Below are positions 1 to 10,651 of a stretch of 64,000 nt of DNA, piece after piece. The notes under the pieces are model-generated. The model was not told the DNA's origin, ran no database searches, and saw only the letters and a program-made list of their open reading frames with translations. Origin of the DNA: Russula earlei (lineage: Eukaryota > Basidiomycota > Agaricomycetes > Russulales > Russulaceae); the NCBI GenBank assembly GCA_025769875.1, contig JAGFNK010000015.1:62001-126000 (forward strand), read 5' to 3'. Numbering within the stretch: position 1 is the stretch's first letter; every line of letters begins with the position of its first letter. The position numbers and the translations under genes were made by a program.

Positions 1-790
1 AATAGCACACCTCGATGACGAGCCACCCTCCGAGGTTGACACCGCGCACAGGTTGAGAGCCATAAGGGAACCCAGGAGTGAACGCCGGTTGGTTGTTCCA
101 CATTGGAAAAGACCGAGCAATAGGAAGTGTGGCAAGAAAGCAAACTAAGGAGTGGGTGGTAAACATGGTAATCATGGCGAGTCACTGGAGGGGGAACCAG
201 GAAAGGACAGGGGGGTGTAGTATGACGAGGGAAAGGAAATGGAGGCCAGGAGGACAGCCATCAAAAAGAAGTTGGTGTGGTGAACATGGAAGCTCCATTG
301 CTGTGGTTGCGCTCCATTCACATGTAGCACCGCTCACTCTCCCTCATGCCAGTCACTTCGACATAAAACCCGCGGAAGGCGCACAAAAATTGGCCGCTTC
401 TGCTCGGTTATTACGATGCGACTCTCCGCAGTACCCCCACCGCGTCTGTGAATGAGCCCCACTCGTAGACTCCACTTGCGGGAGAGGCCCGACGTGACCT
501 CGGCTCGGCAAAGAGATTAGAGTAAATGACGTTACATAATCCAGATCTTGCTGGTCGATGGTTAACGGACACTTTTACTTACCCGTGGCGCTAATGGTTT
601 GAGGAGATAACATATAGATAACAAGTCCAGTGGCCGTGGCTGCGCTGACAGTTTTTTTTTAATCGAGCGCAGCGGTGTATACTGTATGCGCGCTGTGATG
701 GCCATGGGGCGCTGTGCAAACGGCGTTTTCCGACCTTCCCTTTCGTGTACTTAACTTCCCTTGCCCAAGGTACCCTTTTGTCCTCAAATC
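1..790. other. No gene recognised; upstream region of UAP1
   Basis: No reading frame here resembles a known protein. The longest open frame (78-455) is rich in Arg, Trp and Cys without a domain pattern and looks like chance. The last ~130 bases must hold the promoter of the UDP-GlcNAc pyrophosphorylase gene. A T-run at 652-660 is the only obvious low-complexity tract. The end of a neighbouring gene beyond the left edge cannot be excluded. Confidence 0.5.
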
Positions 791-2324
791 ATGGCCGTTG
801 ATCCTCTCCGCGCGCGCTATGACACCGCCGGCCAGGGCCACCTCTTCACTTTCTGGCCCCAACTCTCAGAATCAGACCGTGCTGCCCTCGCCGCGCAATT
901 AGAGGCGCTCAACATCGAGCGCGTCAATCGCGTATACGACAAGGCCGTCGCTGCAGAGCAGAGCGCCGGCACGACGGAAGACTCTATAGAGCCCTTGCCC
1001 CAAGGTGCCAGCGACAAAGTCACCCCCAACTCGGAGAAGGAGGCTGAATGGCGGGCGATAGGCCTCGCGGCTATCGCGCGAGGCCAAGTCGGCGTCCTCC
1101 TCATGGCTGGTGGCCAGGGCACTCGTCTCGGCAGCTCGGCCCCCAAGGGGTGCTACGATATCGGTCTCCCATCGCACAAATCGTTGTTCCAGTACCAAGC
1201 AGAACGCATCGCGCGCCTGCAGCAGGTCGCGCAAGAGGAGACGGGCAAACCCGTCGGCTCGGTCGTCGTGCCATGGTACATCATGACCAGTGGGCCGACA
1301 CGGCGAGAAACCGAGGAGTTTTTCAAGACAAACACGTACTTTGGGCTCAAGCCAGAAAATGTCGTCTTTTTCGAACAGGGTGCGTGGATGGGTCCTTGGT
1401 GCCTACATCCCTCGAGACGTAACCTACGTAGGAACGCTCCCATGTCTCACGATGGATGGCAAGGTCCTGCTGGAGACCAAGTCCCGGGTTGCCGTTGCGC
1501 CAGACGGTAACGGTGGCCTCTACGCCGCGCTGCGCACCCAACTGTCTCCGACCGACAAACATCGCACCGTACTCAGCGATCTCGAATCGCGCAAGGTCCT
1601 CTACGTGCACGCCTATTGCGTCGACAACTGTCTCGTGCGCGTCGCCGACCCGGTCTTCGTCGGCTACGGCATCAGCAAGCGCGCCGACTGCGCGGCCAAA
1701 GTGGTCCCCAAAGCGTACCCGACTGAGGCCGTCGGCGTCGTCGCGCTCCGCCGCGGCGAGTACAACGTGGTAGAGTACTCCGAGATCTCCGCGGCGCAAG
1801 CCGAGGCGCGGGACCCGGCGACCGGCGAGCTGCTCTTCCGCGCCGGGAACATCGCGAACCACTTTTACACCACCGCGTTCCTGCGCGGCGTCGCTGCGTT
1901 CGAGGACGAGCTGGCCTTCCACATCGCGCGCAAGAAGATCCCGCACGTGTCCCTGCCGGACGGCGCGCCGATCAAGCCGGCCAAGCCGAACGGGATGAAG
2001 CTCGAGATGTTCGTCTTTGACGTGTTCCCGCACACGACGCGCTTCGCCGTGCTCGAGGTCGCTCGCGCCGAAGAGTTTTCTCCGCTGAAGAACGCGCCCG
2101 GGACCGGCGCGGACGACCCCGAGACGAGCCGCCGCGATCTCCTCGCGCAGCACCGCCGCTTCCTCGAGGCGGCTGGCGCGACCGTCCGGGAGGGCGTGGA
2201 GATCGAGCTGTCGCCGCTGGTAACGTACGCTGGTGAGGGTTTGGCAAGCAGCGTCAGGGGCAAGACGTTCGCGCGTTCGGGTGTGGTGAGCGCGGTGGAG
2301 GAGCTGGACGCGCTGGCTGCTTGA
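791..2324 (+). CDS. UAP1: UDP-N-acetylglucosamine pyrophosphorylase
   Basis: Cytosolic enzyme making UDP-GlcNAc from UTP and GlcNAc-1-phosphate, the precursor of chitin, GPI anchors and N-glycans. Model: exons 791-1379 and 1432-2324, a 52 nt GT-AG intron, 493 aa, normal for eukaryotic UAP. The nucleotide-binding signature (AGGQGTRLG...PKG) is at residues 106-120, followed by the uridyltransferase motifs MTSGPT and FFEQGTLPCL. The splice junction falls inside the latter and restores it exactly. Further family blocks NGGLYAAL and GYGISKRAD follow. An upstream in-frame Met at 761 would add ten residues; 791 (MAVDP) is chosen because the pre-sequence has no family resemblance. The coding part is GC-rich. 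Product certain; start likely. Confidence 0.95.
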
Positions 2325-2756
2325 TCGGGGGAGGAAACGGAGAAATGAAGGATGGACCCGTGCGTGGTGGACGTGAATGTTTAAAAAAAGACTACTGATG
2401 ATGATAGGGGAGAAGACAGGCGCGCAACGACACTTTTCCAATGAATGGAGGCGGTTGTACAATTGCACCCAACACTCGCTGTTTGGCGAAAACTGTGATT
2501 CCCTCTCCTAATTGATCCATGAAGGGACGAGAACAACGACAAAAAGTGTGTGCGGTTAAGATACATTGGTATTGAACGACGGCGACGCCCCAGTCGCTGA
2601 CCGTCAGCTTGCTCCATTTACCACTCCGCCCTCCGCCCTTGGCAGTCGGCCGCCCCCCCTCTTCTCTAGCTCTTCTCGAAGCGAAGCAAATAAGCGCTGT
2701 GTACGCTCGGCATTGGGCTGTAGATTTTCAATCTCGGTCACTCAGGACGACCACGC

Positions 2757-4745
2757 TCATAGGCGAAACAGACGCCCCGTGGAAGGGCGGGAGGAAGGGG
2801 GCTGTTTGGGTGAAGAAAAAAAAAAAAAACTACGCGTACCTCTTTGCAACAGGATATCAACCGTTCCACCAACATTGTCTGGCCCTTCTGCGCATCGTCT
2901 AGCTCCTTTCGAAGTTGTTGATTCTGCAAAGAGGAAAGGTCACCCCCGATTTTCAGGATGGGGATCGGTACGAGTGGGTCATCATGATTAGGAACAAACG
3001 GTGACGTGACGTGCCTCTTCCTCCACCTTTTCCGCTCGCGTTTTCTCCCCCTCCGCGATCTCCTTTTGCTCTGCGGCTCGCGCGCGGGACAGCAGGACCT
3101 CGAGTTCCTTGGACCGGATGACGCACTCGAAATGACGTTCTCGTAGTTCGTACTGTCGAAGGATGTCTTTGAGGCGTTTACGTACGCTGTACGTACCCCA
3201 ACCATTTGAGTATGCGCCGCAAAACGAATCTGGCCACGTACATGCCATCAAATATCTCCTCCAACGTTCGCGCTGCCCTGAGGACGCGTGACACAATTGA
3301 TAGGAAGTCAATAATATCGTTGGCACGTACTCGGCTGGGTCATCAGACCAATATTTTTTCAGATCTTGGCGGTGGGGCTCGTTCTCATCCTAGGATCACA
3401 AAAGTCAAGCTTTATTTGCCAGCTTGGTTTGATCGCTCACTGATGCATCTGGGCTCAGACCTTCCGTCAGATCCATGAGCTCGACCGCCAGAATCTCGTC
3501 GCCATCTTCCATGCCGGTCTCCTCGGGAGTCTGCTCAGCATCGACCTGACGGCCGCTATGCGTGAAAATGAAATTCGGGCACGAGCTACCGGAGCTCCCA
3601 AGAGCGCCCTGCGCGACGCCATTCATCAATTTCGGGGGCCCGTTCGGCTCGCTGGTCTTCTTCCCACCGCCGCCCGTCTCCATGCGATCTGTCCATGCGG
3701 CGAAGAGCTTCATGAGTTTCGTCTTGCGTGAAATCTTGAAGAAGAGCTCGGCGCGATAACGGCAGACGACTTTGACGACGATGTCGGGAGACTGACGGTA
3801 CTTGAGGTCTTGCAATTTGGCCTTCTCTGCGCGCCGGGAAATGTCATTCTTCATTTGCACGAGCTAAATAGGAGTACATTGAGAGGGAGAGCTCGCTTGG
3901 AGTGTGGAATTTGTGCGCACCTCGTCCTGGGCTTCTTCTACGGATTGTGATAGCCGCTTCCCGTCCTCCTGGAGCTGATTGGACTTCTAGATAGTAGCGG
4001 GGTTTTCATGGCTTGTACTCACCCTCAGCCGCTTGTTGTCCTGAAAACACCATCAATTCATAGGGCAAACTTACGACCATGACAATGCAGACCTTCTGTA
4101 ACTCCCGTGCCAGGTTCTCCATCTTATCTTTGTCTGATTGGCCTTTGTAAGTTGGTTTTTCGCTACAACGAGTGTCAAAGTGTGGAAGGGGGAGAAATAT
4201 ATGCATAAATGCACCAGCGTCCTTGTCTTTAAGCAACTTCTGCTTCTCCTTCTGGTGCTCGCGCTCCATGCGCTTGAACTCTGCAAACTGTGAAGCCTCA
4301 GCACACAATGGCGGGGCGCAGATGGACGATGGCGGAGGCGCACCAGCTCAATGTACTTCACATGCACTGCATTTTCCTCCAATCCGCGTACGTGCTTCTG
4401 CGCCTCTTCAGCTGTTGTACACAGAAATGAAGCACGTAAGGTCGAAGTGGGCGTGGAACGGGTGGGGGACGTGCAGATGCGCGTACCAAAGCGTCGCTCC
4501 TCTTCCTCTACGACCTCCTCCTCCTCTTCGAGAGCCGCGATACGATTCTTCAGGCTCTCGTACATCGCCGCGGGGTCAAGTTGCGTGTGATCCGCCTTCT
4601 TTCTTGACTTGCCATTCGTAGCTGCGGGGAGCAGCTGGCGCGCCGAGCCCGACGGCGGGGTAAGGGCGGGGCCTGTCGGGGGTGGCTTGGCTGTCCGAGA
4701 TGAGGTGACTGAGGGGGTAGCGGCCGTCGTCGCTGCGCCATTCAT
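2757..4745 (-). CDS. Taxilin-like coiled-coil protein (multi-exon, boundaries partly unresolved)
   Basis: Taxilins are long coiled-coil proteins that bind syntaxins and nascent-chain factors in vesicle traffic. Read on the minus strand, an Ala/Pro/Ser-rich N-terminus (from Met at 4745; an open frame reaches 4916) leads into AALEEEEEVVEEEERRF, AEEAQKHVRGLEENAVHVK, FAEFKRMEREHQKEKQKLL and KMENLARELQK, then KRLSQSVEEAQDE ending at a donor at 3921. The C-terminal taxilin block (RLKDILRQYELRERHFE, IRSKELEVLLSRARAAEQ) lies at about 3010-3180, followed by an exon encoding QLRKELDDAQKGQTMLVE and a probable short last exon ending at 2757. A SUMO-like coding segment sits between the two halves (separate entry). 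The exon joining 3921 to the C-terminal half was not identified. It faces away from BRCA2, with a ~390 bp shared promoter region. Confidence 0.7.
3405..3863 (-). CDS. SUMO-like (Rad60-SLD type) domain segment inside the taxilin locus
   Basis: Minus-strand open frame ending at a stop at 3405. It encodes a basic lead (MKNDISRRAEKAKLQDLKYR), then a ubiquitin-fold pattern: FFKISRKTKLMKLFAAW, a Gly/Pro/Ser-rich insertion of about 35 residues, then FIFTHSGRQVDAEQTPEE and GMEDGDEILAVELMDLTE. This matches the SUMO core (FKIKR..KL..L...F.F.G..I...DTP..L.MEDGD.I). There is no C-terminal GG, so conjugation is not expected; SLD domains act as SUMO mimics or binding modules. The upstream taxilin exon ends at 3921 in phase 0 and this segment begins at 3863 after a normal 57 nt intron, also in phase 0. 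A taxilin-SUMO fusion is therefore possible. The alternative is an independent ~149 aa gene from the Met near 3854, nested in taxilin. Confidence 0.7.
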   Translation of the reverse strand, partial: LVQMKNDISRRAEKAKLQDLKYRQSPDIVVKVVCRYRAELFFKISRKTKLMKLFAAWTDRMETGGGGKKTSEPNGPPKLMNGVAQGALGSSGSSCPNFIFTHSGRQVDAEQTPEETGMEDGDEILAVELMDLTEGLSPDASVSDQTKLANKA

Positions 4746-5139
4746 GGCGTGGAATGAGGCGACTGGGGAAGGGATCGGAGCGGGTGTTGTTTTGTTGAAT
4801 TGGATGAGTGAGCCTGAGCCTGATTTGGCGTGCAGTAGGTCGGCTCGGCAGCCACGCGAGTGTGGAGGGAGCGCTCTGGTGCCGCGAGAATGACCACTTG
4901 TCACTCGACATCTCACCAGTTTCTATAATGTGCCGCAACAACCAAGAAACATTCTGATCATCAGATCCCCCCTAGTCCACAGTGTCCCCACACTATGAGT
5001 GTGAGTGCATTTATTACCCTCACCCAGTCACCCTCTCGTAAAGGATCACGTGGTTAGACGCGTCTCTCCCGCAACTCTCACTCACCACTCACCCTCAACG
5101 CGTGCATGAACATCTGTCCTCGTCAACCAAAAGCCCCAT
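4746..5139. promoter_or_regulatory. Shared divergent promoter region of taxilin and BRCA2 genes
   Basis: About 390 bp separate the proposed start codons of the minus-strand taxilin gene and the plus-strand BRCA2 gene. No convincing TATA box was picked out. The region is CT-rich on the plus strand toward the BRCA2 start, as is common in fungal promoters. If taxilin starts at the earlier Met (4916) the space shrinks to ~220 bp. Confidence 0.4.
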
Positions 5140-8100
5140 ATGTCTTGTCAGTCATTGTTTTCAGTCCTTTCTCTCGCTCACCCGCGCATAGATTCATCTT
5201 CACCCTCACCCCCTCGGAAGCGGCGACGGATGTCCTCACCCACTTATGACGACCAACTCGCATTTCCTGGTCGAGATGAACTTGAGGCCATCGACAAACT
5301 CGAGCTTAGCTTATCTCAGGCATCTTCTCTCTTTCGAAAAGGCACGAGTATAGTGCTCGCTACTGGAACATCGTCGCAAGACTGTTTTGGTCTTGAGGTG
5401 CGAACCGTGTGAGCTTGCTTTACATCCCCTGTCTAACCATACGATAGATCTCTCATCGCGTGTCCGACTCTACCGATCTATCTGTCTCAGTACCTTGTCA
5501 TGCGTCATCTCCAAGACAACATGCCCCCCCTCCGAGGAGTCACGACATTGATGATCCATTCTCTTCCACATCTCGTTCTCCTACGAGGCTCCTTTCCGCA
5601 TCCGTTTCCAACGATCAGCACACAAACATTACTTTACGCCCATCGGATTTAGAAAGTGGGCAAGGAGAGGATGATATAAGTGTTGAGCAAGAGAGAGATA
5701 CAATACCTTCAAATATTGGTTTCACCTCCGCCTCTGGCCTTGTAACTTCATCTATGGGATTCACCTCTGCATCTGCTCTTCCCAGTAAATCTGCCACTGT
5801 GCCTCGTGACGCCTCGTATTCCCCGCCGCCCTTCGGAGCACTCGATGAAAACGCTCAGTCCGACACTCCAATTGCGCGTGTGTTTGATACTACAGGAAAT
5901 AAACTGTTTTCAACATTTACGTCTTTTGGGAAGCAGAAGAATATCTTCCAACCCAGTGCTGCTGCGATGAGGACGGCTCTGGAGAGGGCGCAGCGCTGGG
6001 CAGCGGAAGACAGTGACCTATACGTCGACCTTCCAGGCGACCACCCGGAGACAACTGCGGATGGATCCATACTTCCTCGAAAGGCCCAGGCAGCTGTTGA
6101 GAGCGTTTCCTTCCAGGGCACTCGAATCGATGCGACTGCTTCGGAGTCTGCGAGTGAGGGCCCCCTTGCATCTGGTCGTACAAATGTAGCATACGACATT
6201 GTGGGACCCCCGAATCTAGTACGGGACGTGGCTGGAGAGACATTTCGGTCAGCAGCGTATCTTTCGAACCCAACGGCACTCGAGAGTCATCCACGTCAGA
6301 CGTCGTCCGCTTTGGGCATAGAGGGAACCCCCTCCTTGAAACCTTTCAAATCCCCTATGCCCAATCCGTCTGCTACGAGAAACTCTGGCAATCCGCAACA
6401 TACATCATCTCTTTTCAACACTGTCGCTTCTACGCCTACCAGGGTACCTAAGCCTGGCGTTCCAGATTCCTCATTCTCTAGTGCTGTAACTGCGTCTAGC
6501 CTCAGGTTCTCTACGCCCATGCATATCAGAGGCACGCCAATACGTAATGGACCCATGAAAAAGTTTGTCACTCCCTTCAAGCCAGGCATGAGACCGGGTG
6601 AGGCGGGGCATAAACAACTTAAAGCCCGCTATGATGGAGACCGGGACAACATTACGTCCGGGTCTCGTACGGAGATCACATCATCCATAAACAGTGGGCC
6701 TAGAAAGCCCACCAGGAGGCGGTTCTTTGACCTTAGTGAGTCCTTGAAAGCTACGAGCTTTGCTCAACTCAATGATGTAACTCGCAGGCACTATGAGGGG
6801 TAGAATGACATTGGCCTCGTCGGGGTTTCAGCCGGGAAAACATGGCCCTGAGGTGCTTACAAACCTGGGAATGTAGGTTTTATGTATCTCCTGTTATATC
6901 TGTTAGTCACCATTCGAACTTCAGAAATGTGGCTGAGCTGCACGATATCAACCCGAAATCTGCCCTCCAACACAGATTTCATGTCCTCCCTCAGGGCATC
7001 TCATATACTGATAGCGTCTCACGAGGACCCACTGATGCTTTGTGGGAGCTCAAAGAACTAGGCTGTCATATGGCCACACAGGAGTGGGTCGACAATCACT
7101 GGTCTTTAATTCTTTGGAAATTAGCCGGAATGGTGGCTCTCAACCCGGAGAGCGAAGCCGATAATGATCGGAAACGATGGAGCTGGGCCGAGACGATGCG
7201 CCAGTTGCGATACCGGTAGGTTTCTCTTTTGATATCTCTATCATGTCAACCAAGTCCCCGCGCGCAGCTATGAAAAGGAGCTTAATTGTGGGGCACGTCC
7301 TGCCCTTCGCCTCATCGCAGCACAGGATGCCTCTGCAGGGCTTCACATGGTTTTTTGTGTTTCGGATATTACCTGGTCGGGAAGCGGGACTGGCGATGAT
7401 GGCCTGCCCCTTGTGCCTCATCCTACTCTCGAGCTCACCGATGGGTGGTACAGACTACGAGCGCAGGCAGATGATGTGCTTGCTCGCGCAGCACGACGGG
7501 GCATAATTCGTGTTGGACGTAAGATTGCTGTTTGTGGCGCGTCGGTGCGCTTCCAGATTCTCTGCCCGTGCTTTAAGGATATACCTCATCCGTACGATTT
7601 AGCTTCCACGTAACGCCGAACCTTGCGAGGTGTTGGAGGCGTACGATAAAGTTAAACTCAACATCACGGGCAATGGATCCCATCTTGCACCTTGGTACAC
7701 CAAGCTCGGCTTCCAACCGCGCCCTGCAATAGCAACACTACATGCGCTCTCCCCAGAAGGTGGGGTTGTACCCTGCCTCCAGTTGGTTGTGACAAAGGTA
7801 TATGTATATTGATATTACCACATAGCTCCGATCCTGACGTCATGTAGGTGTATCCTATCGCCTTCATCGAGTTCCGTAAGGATGTCGATGGAAACGTCAT
7901 GCGCGAGGGTCCAAGACGAGAGAAAGAGGAGCTAGCGGCACAAGATGCGTGGTCGGTAGGTCTCTGGATGAACATCGCTATGGCCTTGTTTACCTTGTTT
8001 CAGCAGAAGCGTGAGCACGAGTATCGCCGCCTTCGGAAAGAAGCGGAGGACAAGCAAAAGCTCTTGCTCGAATGGGCTCACCGTTTCCAACTCAAGTCCG

Positions 8101-8765
8101 GCGGCGATTGGCATCCAAGAGACGATGGTGCGTTCCATCCCTTCATCATTGTTATTTTCCTAGATCCATCATATATCGTGTAGAGGATATGCCCGAACAT
8201 ATAGAATCAATGTTCGATGACTGCGAATACGCGTCCGACCCCAGTTCAGTGTTGCGTCGTGCCAGCAAGGCCGAAGCTGGCTGGCTTGCACGTTTCGCGC
8301 AAGAACGCGCAGAACAGGAGAGAGAGGCGGTGGACCTTGGACTTGAGCGCGAGCTGCAGGTATAGTAACCACCATGCACTCCTTCACTCTGCCCAGTGTT
8401 CACGCAGAGATCGACACAGTCAACGTGTCCACCGCGCGAAGTGCGCAGCTTCCGCGTCCTGCTGACGCATGATGCCTGTACGACGCGACGACCGGCGCGT
8501 CGGGTGGCCGAATTGACTGTCTGGGACGTGTTATCGCTGGGGTTTGACGGAACGCCTGCGGGACACTTCAAGGAGGGCCAGAGGTTCCAGGTGAGTCGTG
8601 CGCGTATGTTGGTCGCCCATGCTGAGGCACGGCAATGCCGTTTGTTCTATGTCTAAGGTTACGAATTTGCTTCCGACGCAGAAGAATGCGTGGATGGACC
8701 GGGGCGTCGAGGGCGCACACGTGTACCTTAGTACGAGCAAGACTTCACGATGGATCAAACTTTAG
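5140..8765 (+). CDS. BRCA2 family recombination mediator (Brh2-like)
   Basis: Loads Rad51 on RPA-coated single-stranded DNA in homologous recombination; nuclear, partner DSS1. Eleven exons: 5140-5397, 5448-6735, 6788-6872, 6925-7215, 7268-7544, 7603-7797, 7848-7955, 8004-8127, 8184-8359, 8408-8590, 8658-8765. They total 3093 nt, 1030 aa, close to Ustilago Brh2. A basic stretch (PRKRRR) near residue 26 suits nuclear import. Two FxxA-type BRC cores, GFTSASG (~177) and FTSASA (~191), precede a divergent third (FTSFGKQ...ALERA, ~243-267). The helical domain starts near residue 545 (EWVDNHW, LILWKLAGM, RQLRYRYE). OB1 follows with MVFCVSDITW and LELTDGWYRLRAQ. A charged helical tower-like segment (KREHEYRRLRKEAEDKQK) comes next. 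OB2-like sequence (REVRSFRVLLTHDA, LTVWDVL, HVYLSTSKTSRWIKL) ends the protein. All junctions were checked for phase. Confidence 0.93.
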
Positions 8766-9528
8766 AGGGCATTTCGTTCGAGTCAATAATCGTCGCTCTG
8801 GTATCACCTTCACTTAGCCGAATGGTGTGATGTATTCGCACGGACATGGCCGTACAATAGAAGCGCAGAAGAGGCGGTCAAAGAGGGAAGAAAGAGAACC
8901 CCGGAGACCGAAATGGATGGATTGGTGGATAACATCGGCGGCACTGCAGGCGCCTGGGCCATGGGACGACTGAAAATGAAGGTTCTGAAGGGACAACAGG
9001 CTCTAGGGATCCGCAACTGCTCAGGCGTGTGTTGGCACTAAGACCTCAGCTGTGTTATATCTGTCGTCACTCGACAATGAGGACGAATGTCAGTAAGGTG
9101 CTTCACACAGCCGAGCGCGTCCGCGTTGACAAGTCGTAAATCAAACTGTTCTGGGGTGGAAAGGAACACTTCATCGACAAATTACTTGATGTTTGCGTCG
9201 CTTGTACTGAGCGTTGGGCAGGGGTCTTCCCTTTCTTCCTTGTACTGTACAAACGAAACAAGGGACGTGGGAAAGAAGGCGGGCATGGGCACTCGTCCTT
9301 TCCAGGGTCCAGATACACATTTCTGAGTAGCCATGAAACAGATGTCAACTGCAGAAGCAGGGAAGGGGCATCGCCAGGTCATCAGTACTTCACTTGATAC
9401 CGGTAGCATCACCTCAAGCTGTTCCCACTCCTGGGTACCAAAACACACAAGGAGGCGTTAGATGCAAAGTGCGTTACATAGCAAGCCCAACGCCATGGAC
9501 AAAAGGGATAAAACATAAGTGCAGAGTG
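8766..9528. other. Intergenic, no gene recognised
   Basis: Follows the BRCA2 stop. Several short open frames occur on both strands, none with a recognisable domain. The 3' flank of BRCA2 presumably occupies the first few hundred bases. The repeat copy starts at about 9529. Confidence 0.5.
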
Positions 9529-10083
9529 TGCCAGTTGTTGATGTTGGGTTGGAAGTGTGAACGACAAGATCGGACTTTTAAAAGAGAAAAACCACGGCAC
9601 CCAGGATTCCCGCGTGGTCCCCCACCGTGGTACTAACTGGGCGGCACTCTGGTTAACTGCGCAGATCGAACGGGATGCGGTGCTTTCAGAGTCCTATGGC
9701 CGTGGATACTGACAACAGTCAGGAAAGGCTCATAACCGGGTTTCCCATCAAATAGCCATGCCACAGCCTGGCCAGTCGGAGAATCGTCGAACCCCTGACC
9801 GTACTGATCCCCGCGTCTCTCACTCTCTCATTTTTCTCCACCTTACGCCGTCTCGCCTGGTGTTGCAGACGTCACGAGAGGTGGGTGATATCATCCCCTA
9901 TCATGTAGCCTCGTTGATTGCAGACGGATTTGTCTATTCTGTTTTTTTTTTTTTCTGATTGGATTGGGGGGAGCAAGGTCAAAGTGCGTGGGCCGTCGTC
10001 TAGGCCTGTGATCATGTCAGGGCACCATCGTTCACCCTCTCTCATGCGGGAGCTGTAGCGGCTGGAAGCCCTGAGGCGAGGGC
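9529..10083 (+). repeat. Dispersed repeat, left copy (inverted partner at 20219-20820)
   Basis: About 555 bp that reappear in reverse complement at 20219-20820. The homology begins at TGCCAG(T/C)TGTTG and ends at GAGGCGAGGGC in both copies, with sequence unrelated outside. Shared blocks include AAAACCACGGCACCCAGGAT, the CCACCGTGGTACTAACTGGG block, the region around CACCAGGCGAGACG read on the opposite strand, and GGCCGTCG close to the end. The copies differ by substitutions and indels; the left copy has an ~11 bp insertion near its start. No protein-coding content, terminal inverted repeats or target duplication was found. It could be a solo LTR or a non-autonomous element. Confidence 0.8.
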
Positions 10084-10109
10084 ATCCACTCAATCAATAA
10101 ATCTATGCC

Positions 10110-10480
10110 AGTTTATTCATCTTTCTGAGTGCGATCAACTTTAGGTTGATCAACATGATGTCGACATCAATATTCACAATGACCCCACCAATTTGCTCAT
10201 TCACAACGTTCCTGACAGTGCTCACACCCCCGCATCTGACGATTTTGATCCTGGCGACTTCGACGAGTATGAGCAGCGGGATGCCGCCCTGGAAGTGGAA
10301 TGGGAGACCCGTGCTGAGGCAATTCAAGTGCTCAGTCAGCTTGGGATTGATCAATCTCCAACGACTGGCAGTGGTTCGGAAGGAGTGGACGATTCTCCAA
10401 CTCGCATTGAAAACACAAACTTTATCAAAGAAATACGTGCGGCGACTCTGACTGTCCGATTGCTTGGTATGTTAGAAAGA
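10110..10480 (+). pseudogene. Possible transposase-associated fragment
   Basis: One frame reads acidic sequence without stops for ~120 codons, including FDPGDFDEYEQRDAALE and later FIKEIRAATL. An acidic leader followed by an F(I)xxIRAATL-type motif recalls N-terminal regions of some Agaricomycete DNA-transposon proteins (Plavaka/KDZ-like). That resemblance is from memory and weak. There is no catalytic domain, and the fragment lies directly beside the left repeat copy. It is most likely a truncated relic; a small host exon is the alternative. Confidence 0.3.
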
Positions 10481-10651
10481 TGTCTAATTAATGTTCGAGT
10501 GTCACCCCACTGGCACTGCGCTAACGGAATCGCATGAGCGCAACTACTGAATACAACAAGCATCTACATACCACACTGATATACAACAAGTCTACGGAAC
10601 GTCAACTCTATTCGTAATGAAACGTTCGCTCGCATAAGCCGCAAACCAAAT

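Noticed and set aside
78..455. Open frame of 125 codons at the left edge
   Set aside because: No domain pattern, unusual Trp/Arg/Cys content, no intron-compatible extension; consistent with chance.
1347..2468. Long minus-strand frame opposite UAP1
   Set aside because: Antisense shadow of a GC-rich coding exon whose plus-strand product is certain.
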